A stretch of DNA of 64,000 bases from Edaphobacter dinghuensis (GCF_014640335.1 NZ_BMGT01000001.1:682001-746000), one strand, 5' to 3'; counted from the first letter of the stretch, positions 53,341 to 62,920 are shown. The notes: generated by a model from the sequence alone, not told the origin. Translations and numbers: made by a program.

Positions 53341-54162
53341 TCAGTCTTCCTGGTGTGCGAGCCACTCGGAGGGTGGCATGCCGAGACGCTGGGTGAAGAC
53401 CCGCGTGAGGGCCGTGGCGTTGGCGTATCCCACGGCGGCTGCGATGAGCTTCAGAGAGCTGCCCTTGCGCAACATCGTCTGGGCAACACCGAGACGCCAG
53501 TCTGTCAGGTAATCGAATGGCGTTATGCCGACGATGTGGCGAAAGCGTGCGGCGAAGCGGGCGCGGGACATGCCTGCGCGTCTGGCCAGCTCTTCGAGCG
53601 ACCAGGGAAACTCAGGGTGTTTGTGCATAAGCTCGATTGCCTTGCCCAGACGTTCATCGGCAAGGCCCAACAGGACACCGCTGTCGAGCAGGCGATCGGT
53701 GAGGGCGGACCGTATGAGGAGCACGAGAATGTATTCGAAGAGACGATCGAGCGCGGCCTGCCTGCCGGCGGAGCGAGAGCTTGCTTCGGAGAACAGAAGC
53801 TCGAGGGCGGGAGCGAGCTGGGGAAGAGTGTTCAGAGGGACGACGAACGGCTCCGGGAGTGAGACGGTGAGAGGGTTCAACATGCCGACGCCGAATTGCA
53901 CGGTGGCGCAGACGAGATCAGCACCACCGGTCTTGGGGCCGTGAATGCGATGTTGTTGAGGACGAGGAAAGAAGAGGATGCTTGGCGTATCGAGCACCAG
54001 AGGACGAGCGTTGGGGCGAATGACCGTCAACGTTCCTCTGCGGAGCACATGAAGATAGCCTGTCGGCTCGTCGAGGTTAGGAGAGAGGCCGCATTGCCGC
54101 CCCGAGTAAAACATGCGGGCGGAGAGAGAGAATCGTTCGAAGAAAGGGGCGAGGCGGTCCAT
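53341..54162 (-). CDS. AraC family regulator, RclR-like
   Basis: A 273-residue AraC regulator with a cupin_6 sensor half (YLHVLRRGTLTVIRPNARPLVLDTPSILFFPRPQQHRI) and a double HTH (WSLEELARRAGMSRARFAARFRHIVGITPFDYLTDWRLGVAQ; LIAAAVGYANATALTRVFTQRLGMPPSEWL). It is divergent from a DUF417/RclC-like gene, as rclR is from rclABC in E. coli, where RclR senses reactive chlorine. The domain type fits, but orthology is not proven. The ATG at 54162 has no clear ribosome binding site. Confidence 0.83.
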   Translation of the reverse strand: MDRLAPFFERFSLSARMFYSGRQCGLSPNLDEPTGYLHVLRRGTLTVIRPNARPLVLDTPSILFFPRPQQHRIHGPKTGGADLVCATVQFGVGMLNPLTVSLPEPFVVPLNTLPQLAPALELLFSEASSRSAGRQAALDRLFEYILVLLIRSALTDRLLDSGVLLGLADERLGKAIELMHKHPEFPWSLEELARRAGMSRARFAARFRHIVGITPFDYLTDWRLGVAQTMLRKGSSLKLIAAAVGYANATALTRVFTQRLGMPPSEWLAHQED

Positions 54163-54270
54163 AACGAGACTATAAGGTAGACCAAAGGCACTAAAAAGAA
54201 CATAGAGTATCGTCTTATGGTTAAAGACGCTTCGGGCACGACCTGAGATGGAGCGGAAAGGACAGAGACG

Positions 54271-54798
54271 ATGAATGGATTGAGCAAGGTTCGAGTGAAA
54301 GCAGAGAGCGGCCTGGTGCAGTTGGCGGCATGGATCGATGAGCGCAAGATTGCGTTTCTGGTCACGAGCATCGGCATGATTGTGATGCTGCTGTGGGCCG
54401 GGTCTTTTAAGATGACGCGTCCCGGCGCCGAAGGCATTATTCCTCTGGTTTCGAACAGCCCGCTGATCTGGTGGCACTTTAAGGTGTTCGGCCCTTATGT
54501 CGGATCGGACCTTATCGGCTTGACCGAGTGGCTTTACGCTCTGCTGATTATCGTGGGTTACTTTAAACCGAAGGCCGGTATCGCGGGCGGGCTGATCGGT
54601 GTGGTGATGTTTTTTACGACCAGCACCATGCTGATGACTACGCCGGGCGCGATCATCTCTGTACCCGGGATTCATGGGATGAGGTACATGAGCTTTCTGG
54701 GCCTGTTTCTCTTCAAGGACGTGATCTCGCTGGGAGCGTCGTTCTACCTGATCAGTTATTTCGGGAAGAAGGCCATTGCTTTGGAGAAGAGATCGTAA
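54271..54798 (+). CDS. DUF417 (YkgB/RclC-like) inner-membrane protein
   Basis: A 175-residue protein with four predicted transmembrane segments. DUF417 features are MIVMLLWAGSFKMTRPGAEGIIPLVSNSPLIWW, LIGLTEWLYALLIIVGYFKPKAGIAGGLIGVVMFFTTSTMLMTTPG and KDVISLGASFYLI. In E. coli RclC is a membrane protein of the reactive-chlorine response. The divergent AraC regulator 108 bases away supports a similar stress role. AGACG-type sequence before the ATG gives only a weak ribosome binding site. Confidence 0.85.
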   Translation: MNGLSKVRVKAESGLVQLAAWIDERKIAFLVTSIGMIVMLLWAGSFKMTRPGAEGIIPLVSNSPLIWWHFKVFGPYVGSDLIGLTEWLYALLIIVGYFKPKAGIAGGLIGVVMFFTTSTMLMTTPGAIISVPGIHGMRYMSFLGLFLFKDVISLGASFYLISYFGKKAIALEKRS

Positions 54799-54830
54799 TG
54801 GCGCGTTCGCACAGCGCTTGTTCTCGGGCG

Positions 54831-55028
54831 TTATCTCTTGCCTTCGGTCTCAAGGCAATTGGCCAGGTTTGCTGTGCAGTCGTGCAACTGATTTCGTAAG
54901 CGCTCGTTTTTTATCAGCAGCTCGGCGACGAGCAACTGGAGCCGGTCTCTTTCTTCGGACGCGCTTGGGGCGGTGTCATTCGTTTCATGGGACATGACAG
55001 GACATGGCATTTCACTCAAGCGAGTCAC
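54831..55028 (-). CDS. Small coiled-coil protein coupled to TetR gene
   Basis: A 65-residue protein. Its centre, ERDRLQLLVAELLIKNERLRNQL, is a predicted coiled coil or long helix. The ATG overlaps the TetR stop codon, so it is probably translationally coupled. The partial frame at the right window edge encodes a related helix (LEQLVAELLLKNQQLR), so this is a small paralogous family. The function is unknown; dimerisation or partner binding is inference. Confidence 0.6.
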   Translation of the reverse strand: MTRLSEMPCPVMSHETNDTAPSASEERDRLQLLVAELLIKNERLRNQLHDCTANLANCLETEGKR

Positions 55029-55729
55029 TTTATTCCGAAGAGGGTGTCGAAGACGGTGGCGGAGATTCGTTCCACGTCGGCGAGCTGGAAGAGGTGAGGG
55101 TCGAAGGTCTTTTCGAACTGCAGGGCGTAGAGGACGGCGAACGATGCATGGACTGCCTTGGTCCGCGTGAAGGATTGTTTGCCGCGTGGAGGCTTTCCAA
55201 GATGGGCGATGTATTCGGTCTCTTCGTCCTGCGGCCGCATGCGCTTGTAGATATCGAGGAGGCGTTCTCGCGCTTCAGGGTGGCGGATTGCATAGAGCTT
55301 GAACTCGAGGATCAGCAAGCTCCAGACCTCGTCCTTTGCGAGCGAGAGGAGGAACTTTCGGAGGATGCGGATGTTTTCTTCGGTCGATCGCGAGTCCTCG
55401 AGCAGGTCTCTCATCGTGACTCTGCGGCGGAGAGCAGTTGCTTCGATGAGAGCGAGGAAGACGTCTTCCTTGCTCTTGAACTGGCCGTAGATCGCTCCCT
55501 TGGTTCGTCCGGCGATCTCGGCGATCTCGGCGAGGTCGGCCTTCTCGTATCCATCGCGCACAAAGACTTTTTCTGCGGCTTGAAGGAGCAGCTCTCTGGT
55601 CTCTTTGGTGCGTTGCTCGTGCTTGTTCAGCTTTGTCGGTGGCATCTCGTCCACCATCGTAGCTGAAGGATGTCCCAAGATCATCTGGGATGGCGAGATA
55701 GGCTTGCTTGATTGTTCTTGTATGTTCAT
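55025..55729 (-). CDS. TetR/AcrR family regulator
   Basis: A 234-residue repressor. The HTH is RELLLQAAEKVFVRDGYEKADLAEIAEIAGRTKGAIYGQFKSKEDVF. The C-terminal domain includes KDEVWSLLILEFKLYAIRHPEARERL. It follows the exported protein gene by 20 bases and overlaps the coiled-coil gene, forming a three-gene operon. The palindrome at 56774-56799 is its likely operator. The start could also be at 55645 (MPPTKLNKHEQ). Confidence 0.86.
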   Translation of the reverse strand: MNIQEQSSKPISPSQMILGHPSATMVDEMPPTKLNKHEQRTKETRELLLQAAEKVFVRDGYEKADLAEIAEIAGRTKGAIYGQFKSKEDVFLALIEATALRRRVTMRDLLEDSRSTEENIRILRKFLLSLAKDEVWSLLILEFKLYAIRHPEARERLLDIYKRMRPQDEETEYIAHLGKPPRGKQSFTRTKAVHASFAVLYALQFEKTFDPHLFQLADVERISATVFDTLFGIK

Positions 55730-55749
55730 TGCGTACTGGCCTCTCAGTT

Positions 55750-56754
55750 CTACGCCTGGCTGTTGGGAGCGGACACCACGGAGGATGCTGACGCCTTCAG
55801 GATCGTCACGTATTTCTTTGCGAGCTTCTTTGCTACGGCGTCTGCAACGCCGGTGCTCTCAGACTCGGTACGCACCGCAGCCTTGATCTTCTCCTGCTTT
55901 GTGACGCCGGATGCAGCATCGGTGTAGGCCACATCGAACGTCATCTGGGTTGCGCTGGTGAACATGCCGATGGGTCCGGTTGCCGCACGCACGACCTGGT
56001 TCCCTTTCTTGTATGCATCGATGGCGATCTTGATGGTGAATTGCGGGCAGGCTGTTCCCTCGCCGAGCTCACCGGCGCGATAGACGTTGCCGACGCCCTT
56101 CGCTGCTTTGAGACGGGCGATGACATGTTCATAGACGAGCGCACGATAGGCGGCGGGGACCTGAGCGCGGTCCCAGTCGGGCAGATCGACGAGGACGCCG
56201 CGGGGATCGAGAGGTTTGCCGCTGCAGCTTGCCGTCTGCGAGAGGCGCGGTGCAGGGGGAGCGTCGCCGAAGCTCTTGAGCGCGAGGTCGGCTTCGGTTG
56301 CGGGGAGATAGAAGACGGCGGAATGGCTGCCGCCGCGAGCGTCGCGGAAGTCCAGCGTGAGCATGTCGACGCGATGATGCATCACGGCTGCGGCGGCTAA
56401 GCCACCTCCGTCGGGAATGACCATTCGCATGACGCGGCCACCGGTTCCCCACATCTCAACGCGGTCATTGCCGGCGCTGACGGCTGTGATGCGGTCGCGA
56501 GGGATCGATGTATGGAAGGATTTGCCGGTGAAGGTGAAGCTCTTCTGATCGAGAGTGAGAACGCCTTTCTGGTGGGGCCTGGCGTCGGGCAGGCCGTATG
56601 CGTGTTCGGCGTGGGCCGAGCGCCAAAGAACTGCGGAAGAGGGTGGTGTCGCAGGACCTGTGCGGATTTGCTGGGCGGATGCGATGGACAGGAGCGGGAC
56701 GAGGGCAAGCGCGGTCAGCAGGCTGACGAGCTGTTGGGCGAGGGATCGGGGCAT
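55750..56754 (-). CDS. Exported protein of unknown function, first gene of TetR operon
   Basis: A 334-residue exported protein. The signal peptide is LVSLLTALALVPLLSIASAQ. A beta-rich first half (KGVLTLDQKSFTFTGKSFHTSIPRDRITAVSAG) looks PH-like. The second half has YRALVYEHVIARLKAAKGVGNVYRAGE and ends KKYVTILKASASS; its DUF4410-like pattern is tentative. GGAGG lies 7 bases before the ATG at 56754. Expression is probably controlled from the palindrome upstream. Confidence 0.72.
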   Translation of the reverse strand: MPRSLAQQLVSLLTALALVPLLSIASAQQIRTGPATPPSSAVLWRSAHAEHAYGLPDARPHQKGVLTLDQKSFTFTGKSFHTSIPRDRITAVSAGNDRVEMWGTGGRVMRMVIPDGGGLAAAAVMHHRVDMLTLDFRDARGGSHSAVFYLPATEADLALKSFGDAPPAPRLSQTASCSGKPLDPRGVLVDLPDWDRAQVPAAYRALVYEHVIARLKAAKGVGNVYRAGELGEGTACPQFTIKIAIDAYKKGNQVVRAATGPIGMFTSATQMTFDVAYTDAASGVTKQEKIKAAVRTESESTGVADAVAKKLAKKYVTILKASASSVVSAPNSQA

Positions 56755-56773
56755 GAGACGACCTCCAAAATCG

Positions 56774-56799
56774 TACTGGTAGGTATATACCAACAAGTA
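56774..56799. promoter_or_regulatory. TetR-type operator of the 54.8-56.8 kb operon
   Basis: A 26-bp imperfect palindrome with outer TACT/AGTA and a perfect GGTATATACC centre at 56782-56791. It starts 20 bases upstream of the start codon at 56754. Confidence 0.65.
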
Positions 56800-56946
56800 T
56801 GAAATGTCTATGCGCGAGGAGATTTATCAGAGGCCATGGGGCTTGCTCTGTCGGGTGATGCTTTGGTACTCGGTGAGTTGGTGCGCTTGTTTGCGGAGGG
56901 GATTTCTGAGATGCGCGGTTTCCGATACCGGTTGAGCGTCGTTTGC

Positions 56947-57510
56947 TTAGGGCGTGCCGGCTTCGATGCTTTGGCCGGTGGCTGAAGTATCGGAGGCTAA
57001 GTCGAGCTTGCCGCCTGCGCGTCCGTAGTCCAACAGGGACAGGAAGAGAGTTCCTAAGGCGTAGGCAGCGCTGATGGCAACGAGGCCTGCATCGTGGATG
57101 TGCAGGGCGCTCTTCATCAGCTCGACGACGCCGTAAGAACATGCGAGTGCGGAGAGCGCGTAGGGATGCCTCAAGGCGGTGCCCGCAAGTTTTGCGATGG
57201 TGGAAGGCGACGCTGTGATGCGCTGGCCAAGACGGCGCAGCTCATTTTGGAAGCCTACGATGGCTGCGGCGGGGATGTAGCCGAGCGGCGTCCTCACCCG
57301 GTTCCAGTCGATGTATCCGGCGTGGAGGCCGCTTGCAGCGAGCAGCAGACTGCCGAGGATGACACCCGCGGCGTTGATTCTTGGCGCGGCGATGGGATGA
57401 CGATTTTTCTGCCGGAGCGCGTAGTCGGAGGCGATCCAGAGGAAGCCGACCGCGGTTTCAAGGTTTGGGTGGAGGCCCCGCCTCAGGAGCAGACCGGTGT
57501 TCCCTGCCAT
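56947..57510 (-). CDS. Putative membrane protein, not recognised
   Basis: A 187-residue protein with about four hydrophobic segments (ETAVGFLWIASDYAL; INAAGVILGSLLLAASGLHAGYI; AALRHPYALSALACSYGVVELM-like; AGLVAISAAYALGTLFLSLL). No family motif is apparent. The frame, composition and helix spacing support a real gene, but the start lacks a good ribosome binding site. Confidence 0.55.
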   Translation of the reverse strand: MAGNTGLLLRRGLHPNLETAVGFLWIASDYALRQKNRHPIAAPRINAAGVILGSLLLAASGLHAGYIDWNRVRTPLGYIPAAAIVGFQNELRRLGQRITASPSTIAKLAGTALRHPYALSALACSYGVVELMKSALHIHDAGLVAISAAYALGTLFLSLLDYGRAGGKLDLASDTSATGQSIEAGTP

Positions 57511-57708
57511 TAAGCTGACAGCGGTAACGGTGGGAGCGGCGCGGACGAGACGGCTTCGAATGGCGGCGAGCAGGTGGTAGATCCTCGATGAAGGGACTCA
57601 TTGCATTGTAGGTGAGTGTGCGGCAGAGCCGTTATGCGAGTTCGCAAACGGCTCTGTAAAGATGCATGCATCAGTTCCATGAAGACTTGGGTGGGTCAAG
57701 TAGCCCGA

Positions 57709-58929
57709 TTATTGAACGGGGGTTCCCTCCATCAACGCACGTTGAGATGCCGATATCGCCCAATGTCCCTGATCGAATGCGGGCTTGAGATCAGCCACGG
57801 TTTGTTGCAATTGCTTCAATTTGTCGTTTGCAGTAGAGGCACAGGTCGCGCCTGCGAAAGCCTTCTGTTGATCGCTAAGGATTGCTCCGAATTTAGTTAA
57901 GAAGTCACTGACGTTCTGCACAAGGCTGTCATACTGCGCCAGTTGCGTTCTCAGTTGACCAAGCTGATATCGGGTATTCACAATCCCAGCGGTAGAAATA
58001 GCATTTCCACCGTCTTTGAATGCATTTGCAACGGATGGCGCGAGAATGTCTGTGGCCGCTTGCAATTGATCGGCGCGGTACTGATCGAGGTTCTTGTTAT
58101 ACCCTATTACTCCAGCATATCCCTGAAAGGTTGAATCGCTGGTTGCCTCGAATTGCTTAATGTTCGCTTGGACACTAGTCAGTTGCGCCTGAATCTGCTG
58201 GGTAGCGGTGAGACTCTGAGTTCCTAGATTAACGACACAAGCGATGTCTGTTAACTTTTGATCCTTATCGCTGACCTTCGACGTGAAATACGATGCGAGT
58301 GAGAGACCAAGCGAAACATAGGGATTAGCGGTGGCAACTGATTTCACCAAAGGGTTGCTAGTTAACGATGAAATAACGTTTGTGTTTTGCTTCTGCAAGA
58401 GTGCCTGAACGTCAGTTGTGAAGAGTTGGTTATTCATAGGATTTACAGCATCTTGAAAGTCACTAATCGCTGATCCCAGGTTGAATGCAAATTCAAGTCT
58501 GTGAGCCTGATCGTCCATAAGACTTAAGCCTGCATATCCGGCTTGATATTGTCTGGTGAGGTCATCAGTCGCTTTTTTTGCTTGTGTCGCAGCTAGATCT
58601 TGTTGGGTCTTTTGAGCTGTTTCAAGTGCGGTTATTCGCGCGGTGAGCGTCTGGATAGTAGACGCAGCATTGTTGTTCTGCGCTAACTGGGACTGAACAG
58701 CTTCGAGTTGTTTTTGAAGGTCGGCGATCTGTTGATCCTGTACAGAACTCTGTGACGCGGCTTGCTGAGCAAGTACGTTCAGTTTGGTGGTATCGGGGGT
58801 TTGTTGAACCTGAGCAGAAACTGCAGTTGCATTAATACCTGGATGCAGTTGCGCTCCTGCACTGTGGAAGGCAGGCAGAAGCAGAAGTAGGGTGGACTGG
58901 AACAGCAATAGCTTACGCACAACAACCAT
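57709..58929 (-). CDS. Exported coiled-coil protein of unknown function
   Basis: A 406-residue exported protein. The signal peptide (KLLLFQSTLLLLLPAFHSAGAQ) is followed by a long Gln-rich coiled coil at about 65-125 (QDQQIADLQKQLEAVQSQLAQNNN; TLTARITALETAQKTQQ). A helical domain with two cysteines far apart completes it. It looks like a periplasmic scaffold. GGAGG lies about 8 bases before the ATG. The gene is AT-richer than its neighbours. Confidence 0.75.
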   Translation of the reverse strand: MVVVRKLLLFQSTLLLLLPAFHSAGAQLHPGINATAVSAQVQQTPDTTKLNVLAQQAASQSSVQDQQIADLQKQLEAVQSQLAQNNNAASTIQTLTARITALETAQKTQQDLAATQAKKATDDLTRQYQAGYAGLSLMDDQAHRLEFAFNLGSAISDFQDAVNPMNNQLFTTDVQALLQKQNTNVISSLTSNPLVKSVATANPYVSLGLSLASYFTSKVSDKDQKLTDIACVVNLGTQSLTATQQIQAQLTSVQANIKQFEATSDSTFQGYAGVIGYNKNLDQYRADQLQAATDILAPSVANAFKDGGNAISTAGIVNTRYQLGQLRTQLAQYDSLVQNVSDFLTKFGAILSDQQKAFAGATCASTANDKLKQLQQTVADLKPAFDQGHWAISASQRALMEGTPVQ

Positions 58930-59338
58930 GGCAGAATCCTCCAGAACCTAAAATGTGCAGCAGGAAACTCTCGGATTATCCTACTGATACTTCCGAAAGT
59001 CGAGGGTAAGATTGTTCGGAACAGATATGCGAAACGTATAGTGCGATGCTCGGAAGCGCACCTGTAAAGGTGTACTCAGTTTGCGAAATCTTCGATCCCA
59101 ATCCTCGAACAAAAGTGCTCGCAGTTGGCTTCTATTTGCAATAAGCCACGAGAAGCTCTGCCGCTATAAAAGCAGGGAGCGGTGTTGTGGCTTGACTGGA
59201 TGGTCGCCCATTCAAGGTTGCGATGGCGGTGCATGTTTTTCTCAAAGCGAGCTTTCAATGCCGTTGGAACCAGGAAAGAGAAGCCGACTTTTGAGGACCG
59301 ATTCGTTCAAGTTTTTGAATAGCCCAGTCCCATTGCGC
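58930..59338. other. Intergenic region, nothing recognised
   Basis: About 400 AT-richer bases between two minus-strand genes. Short frames here lack ribosome binding sites and family features. Confidence 0.4.
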
Positions 59339-59776
59339 TCAGAGGAGTTCCTGGGCGAGTCCGATGAGAAGGCCTTCAGGCCCGCGGATGTAGCAAAGCC
59401 GATAAGAGTCCTGATACTGGACGACTTCGCCTACGAGCTGTGCGCCGCGCTTGCGCAGCCTGCCAAGCGTTTCGTCGATGTCGTCCACGGCGAACATGAC
59501 GCGGAGGTAGCCTAAAGCGTTTACCGGGGCGTTGCGGTGGTCCGCGACGACTGGCGGCGCGAGGAAGCGGGAGAGCTCGAGACGGCTGTGGCCGTCCGGT
59601 GTACGCATCATGGCAATCTCGACGCGCTGGTCGCCGAGTCCGGTGATACGACCTGCCCATTCTCCTTCGATCGTGGCTCGCCCTTCCAGTTCCAGGCCGA
59701 GCTCGCGGAAGAAATCAATCGTCGCTTCGAGGTCATCGACGACAATCCCTATGTTATCCATCCGTTTGAGCGCCAT
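59339..59776 (-). CDS. VOC (glyoxalase/bleomycin resistance) superfamily protein
   Basis: A 145-residue single-chain VOC protein with two beta-alpha-beta-beta-beta modules: RMDNIGIVVDDLEATIDFFRELGLELEGRA and GYLRVMFAVDDIDETLGRLRKRGAQLVGEV. Candidate metal ligands include Glu in the last strands (GPEGLLIGLAQEL). Family members are lyases, dioxygenases or drug-binding proteins. The start at 59776 (MALKRM) fits the fold; the longer frame is not protein-like. Confidence 0.87.
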   Translation of the reverse strand: MALKRMDNIGIVVDDLEATIDFFRELGLELEGRATIEGEWAGRITGLGDQRVEIAMMRTPDGHSRLELSRFLAPPVVADHRNAPVNALGYLRVMFAVDDIDETLGRLRKRGAQLVGEVVQYQDSYRLCYIRGPEGLLIGLAQELL

Positions 59777-59922
59777 GCGTCGACTGTACAAGATGTCGCA
59801 TGGATGCAACAACGGGTGTTTTGCAAGGCCGAAGCAGAATCCGCGCGGAGGTTGCCTGATTGCTTTCGGATTACCCATAATCCTCCGATTACGGGCAATC
59901 CGGAAGAGAAGTGATTTGTTGC

Positions 59923-62589
59923 TTATTCGGCGCGGAGGATTTCGGTGGGGTTGGTGCGTAGCGCGCGGAGGACAGCTGGGAGGATGGCGATGAGGGCGGT
60001 GAGCAGGATGGCGCATGTCGGCAGCGCGATCATATCTGCGTCGGTGGCTTTGACTTGATAGAAGAGCGATTCGGCGTAGCGCGCTGTGCCGAGTCCGAGG
60101 GTGATGCCTGCGCAGCCGCCGAGGACGATCATCAGGAAGATGTCGGAGGTGACGAGACGCACGATGCGGGTGCGAGGTGCGCCGATTGCCATGCGGATGC
60201 CGATCTCGCGGCGGCGCTGCTGCACGCTGTAGTTGAGGACGGCGTAGAGTCCGATGCCGGCGAGGAGCAGAGCGACGGCGGCGAAGAAGGCGGCGAGCAT
60301 GGCGAGGAGGCGTTCGCGGACGGTCTGGTCGCGGAAGAGATCGAGTTGGGTGGTGATGTTGGAGATGCGGAGGCCGTTGTGGCGCTCGGCGATGAGCTGG
60401 CGGAGGGTGTCGGCGAGGGCAAGCGGGTTTTGGGTATCGGTGTGAATGGTGAAGGTGGCGAAGTCCACGGTCTTAGGAACGGATTGGTTGTCTACTCTAT
60501 CGATTTCGCCGAAGGGGACATAGAAGACGGGGCGGTTGGGCTCGCGCAGGTCGCGGTATGGGGCGTCGGGGGTGATGCCGACGATGGCATAGGGATGTTC
60601 ATTGGCGCCGCGTGCGAAGGTGTGGCCGATGGGGTCCTGATTGGGGAAGAAGGTTTTGGCGAAGCTTTGATTGATGATGGCGGCTCCGGGCGAGGTGTCG
60701 TCGCGGTTGAAGTCGCGGCCGGAGACGAGAGGGATCTTCATCGTGGAGAGCCAGCCGGGGGAGACGCTGAGGAAGAAGGCGGGAGTTGGGCTGGGAGTTG
60801 CGTTGTTGATGGAGATGTCGCTGTTGATGGCGATGCGTCCGAGAAGGGGCCATCGCGCGATGGCTACGGAGTCGACGCCGGTGACGGCACGGAGCGCATC
60901 GGCAGTTTGATTCCAGACGACGGGGAGCTGGCCTTTGCCGGCGACGGTTTCGAGCAGGAGGATGCGGTCGGTGGAGAAGCCGAGAGGTCGGTTCTGGAGG
61001 CGCTGGAAGGACGCGACGAAGAGCGAAGAGAGAAAGAGGACGAGGCAGCAGAAGGCGACTTGCAGCGCGATGGCTCCGCGCATGAGACGGCGTGGCGAGT
61101 GCGGATCGTTACCGCCTTTGAGGGCGGTGACGGGCTGGACGGCAGAGGCGCGGAGAGCTGGAAACAAGCCGAGCAGTAGAACGATGAGGAGGATGAGCGC
61201 GAAGCCGAAGAGGAGCACGCGCCAGTCGGCGGGGAGGGCGAGGCGTGCAGGATTATCGGGCGGATTGACGAGGCTGAGCACAAAGGGCGCGGACCATGCT
61301 GCAAAGAACGCTCCGAGGATGGAGGCGAAGAGGGCGAGCAGCGTGCTTTGGGACAGAATGAGCTGGACGAGGCGGCGACGGCCAGCGCCGATGGAGACTC
61401 GGAGGGCCATCTCCTGTGTGCGTGCGGCTGCCTGGGCGGTCATCATGTTGGCGACGTTGACGCAGGCGATGAGCAGGACGAGAGCGACGAGGAGACCGAG
61501 GACGCCGAGCAGTCGGCGATATTCCTTTTGCAGATCGGAGATGCCAGCACCGGCGGGAGAGATGGCGAGCGTCTGATTAAGATAGCGGTCGATCTGTGCC
61601 TGCGGCGCGCCGTGGAAGCTTTTGGTAAACGCAATATTGAAGACGTGGTTGACGGCGGAGAGATGCTGGCGGAGCGGCTCGAGGGCGGTGGCTGGGTCGA
61701 TGCCCGGTTTCAACATCAGGAAGGCGCGGTGCCAGGAGACGTTATCCTGAGTGGCTAAGCTGCTCATGGTGAGGGGCAGAAAGATGTCGGTGACAGTTCC
61801 CTTTTCGGTGCCGGTGAAATCGCGAGGGCCGACGCCGACGATCTCGAAGGTCTGGTCGCCGATGTGAAGCGAGCGGCCGAGGACGTGGGGATCGCGGCCG
61901 AAGCGGCGATTCCAGTAGTCCCATGAGAGGACGGCGTAGGGGCTGGCGCCGAGAGCGCGGTCATCTGTAGGGGCGAGCAGGCGGCCGAGTGCGGGCTGGA
62001 GGCCGAAGAGCGGGAACATGTTGCCGGAGATGGAGACGACGTGGGCTTTCTCCATGTCGTCGTCGGTGGACCAAGTGATGTCGGTGCGGTCGGCGTCGCT
62101 GATGGCGATGAGGTCGGCCTGGTCTTTGACGGCATCGCGCATGAGATTGAAGTCAGGCGTGGCCCAGTGGTTGTCCTCGATTGGCTTGCCGTCGAAGCCG
62201 GTCATCTTGCGGGAGAGGATATACAGGCTGCTGGAGTGGGCGATGGGCAGCGGACGCCAGAGCAGAGCGTCGATGAGACGAAAGGCTGCGACGGAGGAGC
62301 CGATGCCGAGTGCGAGGGAGAGGACAGCGGCCGCGGTCATGACTTTGTTGCGGCAGAGCTGTCGCCAGCCGAAGGAGAGGTCGGCACGAAGGGATTCGAG
62401 CCAGCCGACGACGCGAATGGAGTGACTTACTTCGCGGGAGCGCAAGGTGGAACCGAGTGCGTGGCGCGCTTCGTTGCGATCGCGTCCTGAGGCGACGGCC
62501 TCTTCGATGTGCGACTGAAGCTCTTCGTCGATCTCGCGATTCAAGCGCTCGCCGTGCAGGGCATTCGAAATGCGCGACCACAAAGACAT
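59923..62589 (-). CDS. ADOP-type ABC transporter permease (duplicated MacB-like)
   Basis: An 888-residue inner-membrane permease typical of Acidobacteriota. It starts with a short cytoplasmic domain (LNREIDEELQSHIEEAVASGRDRNEARHALG), found in ADOPs. Two MacB_PCD-FtsX units follow (MTAAAVLSLALGIGSSVAAFRLI...LRVSIGAGRRRLVQLILSQS; then MRGAIALQVAFCCLVLFL...EIGIRMAIGAPRTRIVRLV). No ATPase domain is present or adjacent. The transported substrate is unknown. GGGAGG lies before the ATG at 62589, one base after the padR stop, so the two are co-translated. Confidence 0.92.
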   Translation of the reverse strand: MSLWSRISNALHGERLNREIDEELQSHIEEAVASGRDRNEARHALGSTLRSREVSHSIRVVGWLESLRADLSFGWRQLCRNKVMTAAAVLSLALGIGSSVAAFRLIDALLWRPLPIAHSSSLYILSRKMTGFDGKPIEDNHWATPDFNLMRDAVKDQADLIAISDADRTDITWSTDDDMEKAHVVSISGNMFPLFGLQPALGRLLAPTDDRALGASPYAVLSWDYWNRRFGRDPHVLGRSLHIGDQTFEIVGVGPRDFTGTEKGTVTDIFLPLTMSSLATQDNVSWHRAFLMLKPGIDPATALEPLRQHLSAVNHVFNIAFTKSFHGAPQAQIDRYLNQTLAISPAGAGISDLQKEYRRLLGVLGLLVALVLLIACVNVANMMTAQAAARTQEMALRVSIGAGRRRLVQLILSQSTLLALFASILGAFFAAWSAPFVLSLVNPPDNPARLALPADWRVLLFGFALILLIVLLLGLFPALRASAVQPVTALKGGNDPHSPRRLMRGAIALQVAFCCLVLFLSSLFVASFQRLQNRPLGFSTDRILLLETVAGKGQLPVVWNQTADALRAVTGVDSVAIARWPLLGRIAINSDISINNATPSPTPAFFLSVSPGWLSTMKIPLVSGRDFNRDDTSPGAAIINQSFAKTFFPNQDPIGHTFARGANEHPYAIVGITPDAPYRDLREPNRPVFYVPFGEIDRVDNQSVPKTVDFATFTIHTDTQNPLALADTLRQLIAERHNGLRISNITTQLDLFRDQTVRERLLAMLAAFFAAVALLLAGIGLYAVLNYSVQQRRREIGIRMAIGAPRTRIVRLVTSDIFLMIVLGGCAGITLGLGTARYAESLFYQVKATDADMIALPTCAILLTALIAILPAVLRALRTNPTEILRAE

Positions 62590-62590
62590 G

Positions 62591-62920
62591 TCAGGCCTCC
62601 CTGAGAACGCGATTGATTGCAAGGCTGACGGACTGCCAGCGCGACTCTTCCGCGCCGAGCTGCTTTTTGCCTGCGGCGGTTAGCTCGTAGATGCGGGCGC
62701 GGCGACCGGTGTCTTTCTTGATCCACTCGGCGCGAATCCAGCCTGCTTCTTCCATGCGGTAGAGCGCGGGGTAGAGCGAGCCTTCTTCAGCGCGCAGGAC
62801 CTCGCCGGAGATATCGGCGATGGCGGCCATGATGGCGTAGCCGTGAAGGCGAGGACGTCGTGACAGTATCTTGAGCACGAGCAGATCGAGCGAACCTTGG
62901 AGAGCATCAGTCTTGGCCAT
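62591..62920 (-). CDS. PadR family transcriptional regulator
   Basis: A 109-residue winged-helix repressor: LQGSLDLLVLKILSRRPRLHGYAIMAAIADIS, then VLRAEEGSLYPALYRMEEAGWIRAEW and RRARIYELTAAGKKQL. PadR-ADOP operons are common in Acidobacteriota. A large palindrome directly abuts its start codon and should give tight autorepression of the operon. Confidence 0.93.
   Translation of the reverse strand: MAKTDALQGSLDLLVLKILSRRPRLHGYAIMAAIADISGEVLRAEEGSLYPALYRMEEAGWIRAEWIKKDTGRRARIYELTAAGKKQLGAEESRWQSVSLAINRVLREA

Noticed and set aside
59076-59258. 60-codon minus-strand frame
   Set aside because: No ribosome binding site, no motif, and the composition is that of intergenic DNA.
60055-61179. 374-codon plus-strand frame opposite the ADOP permease
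   Set aside because: Gly/Glu/Asp-rich antisense shadow of the permease.
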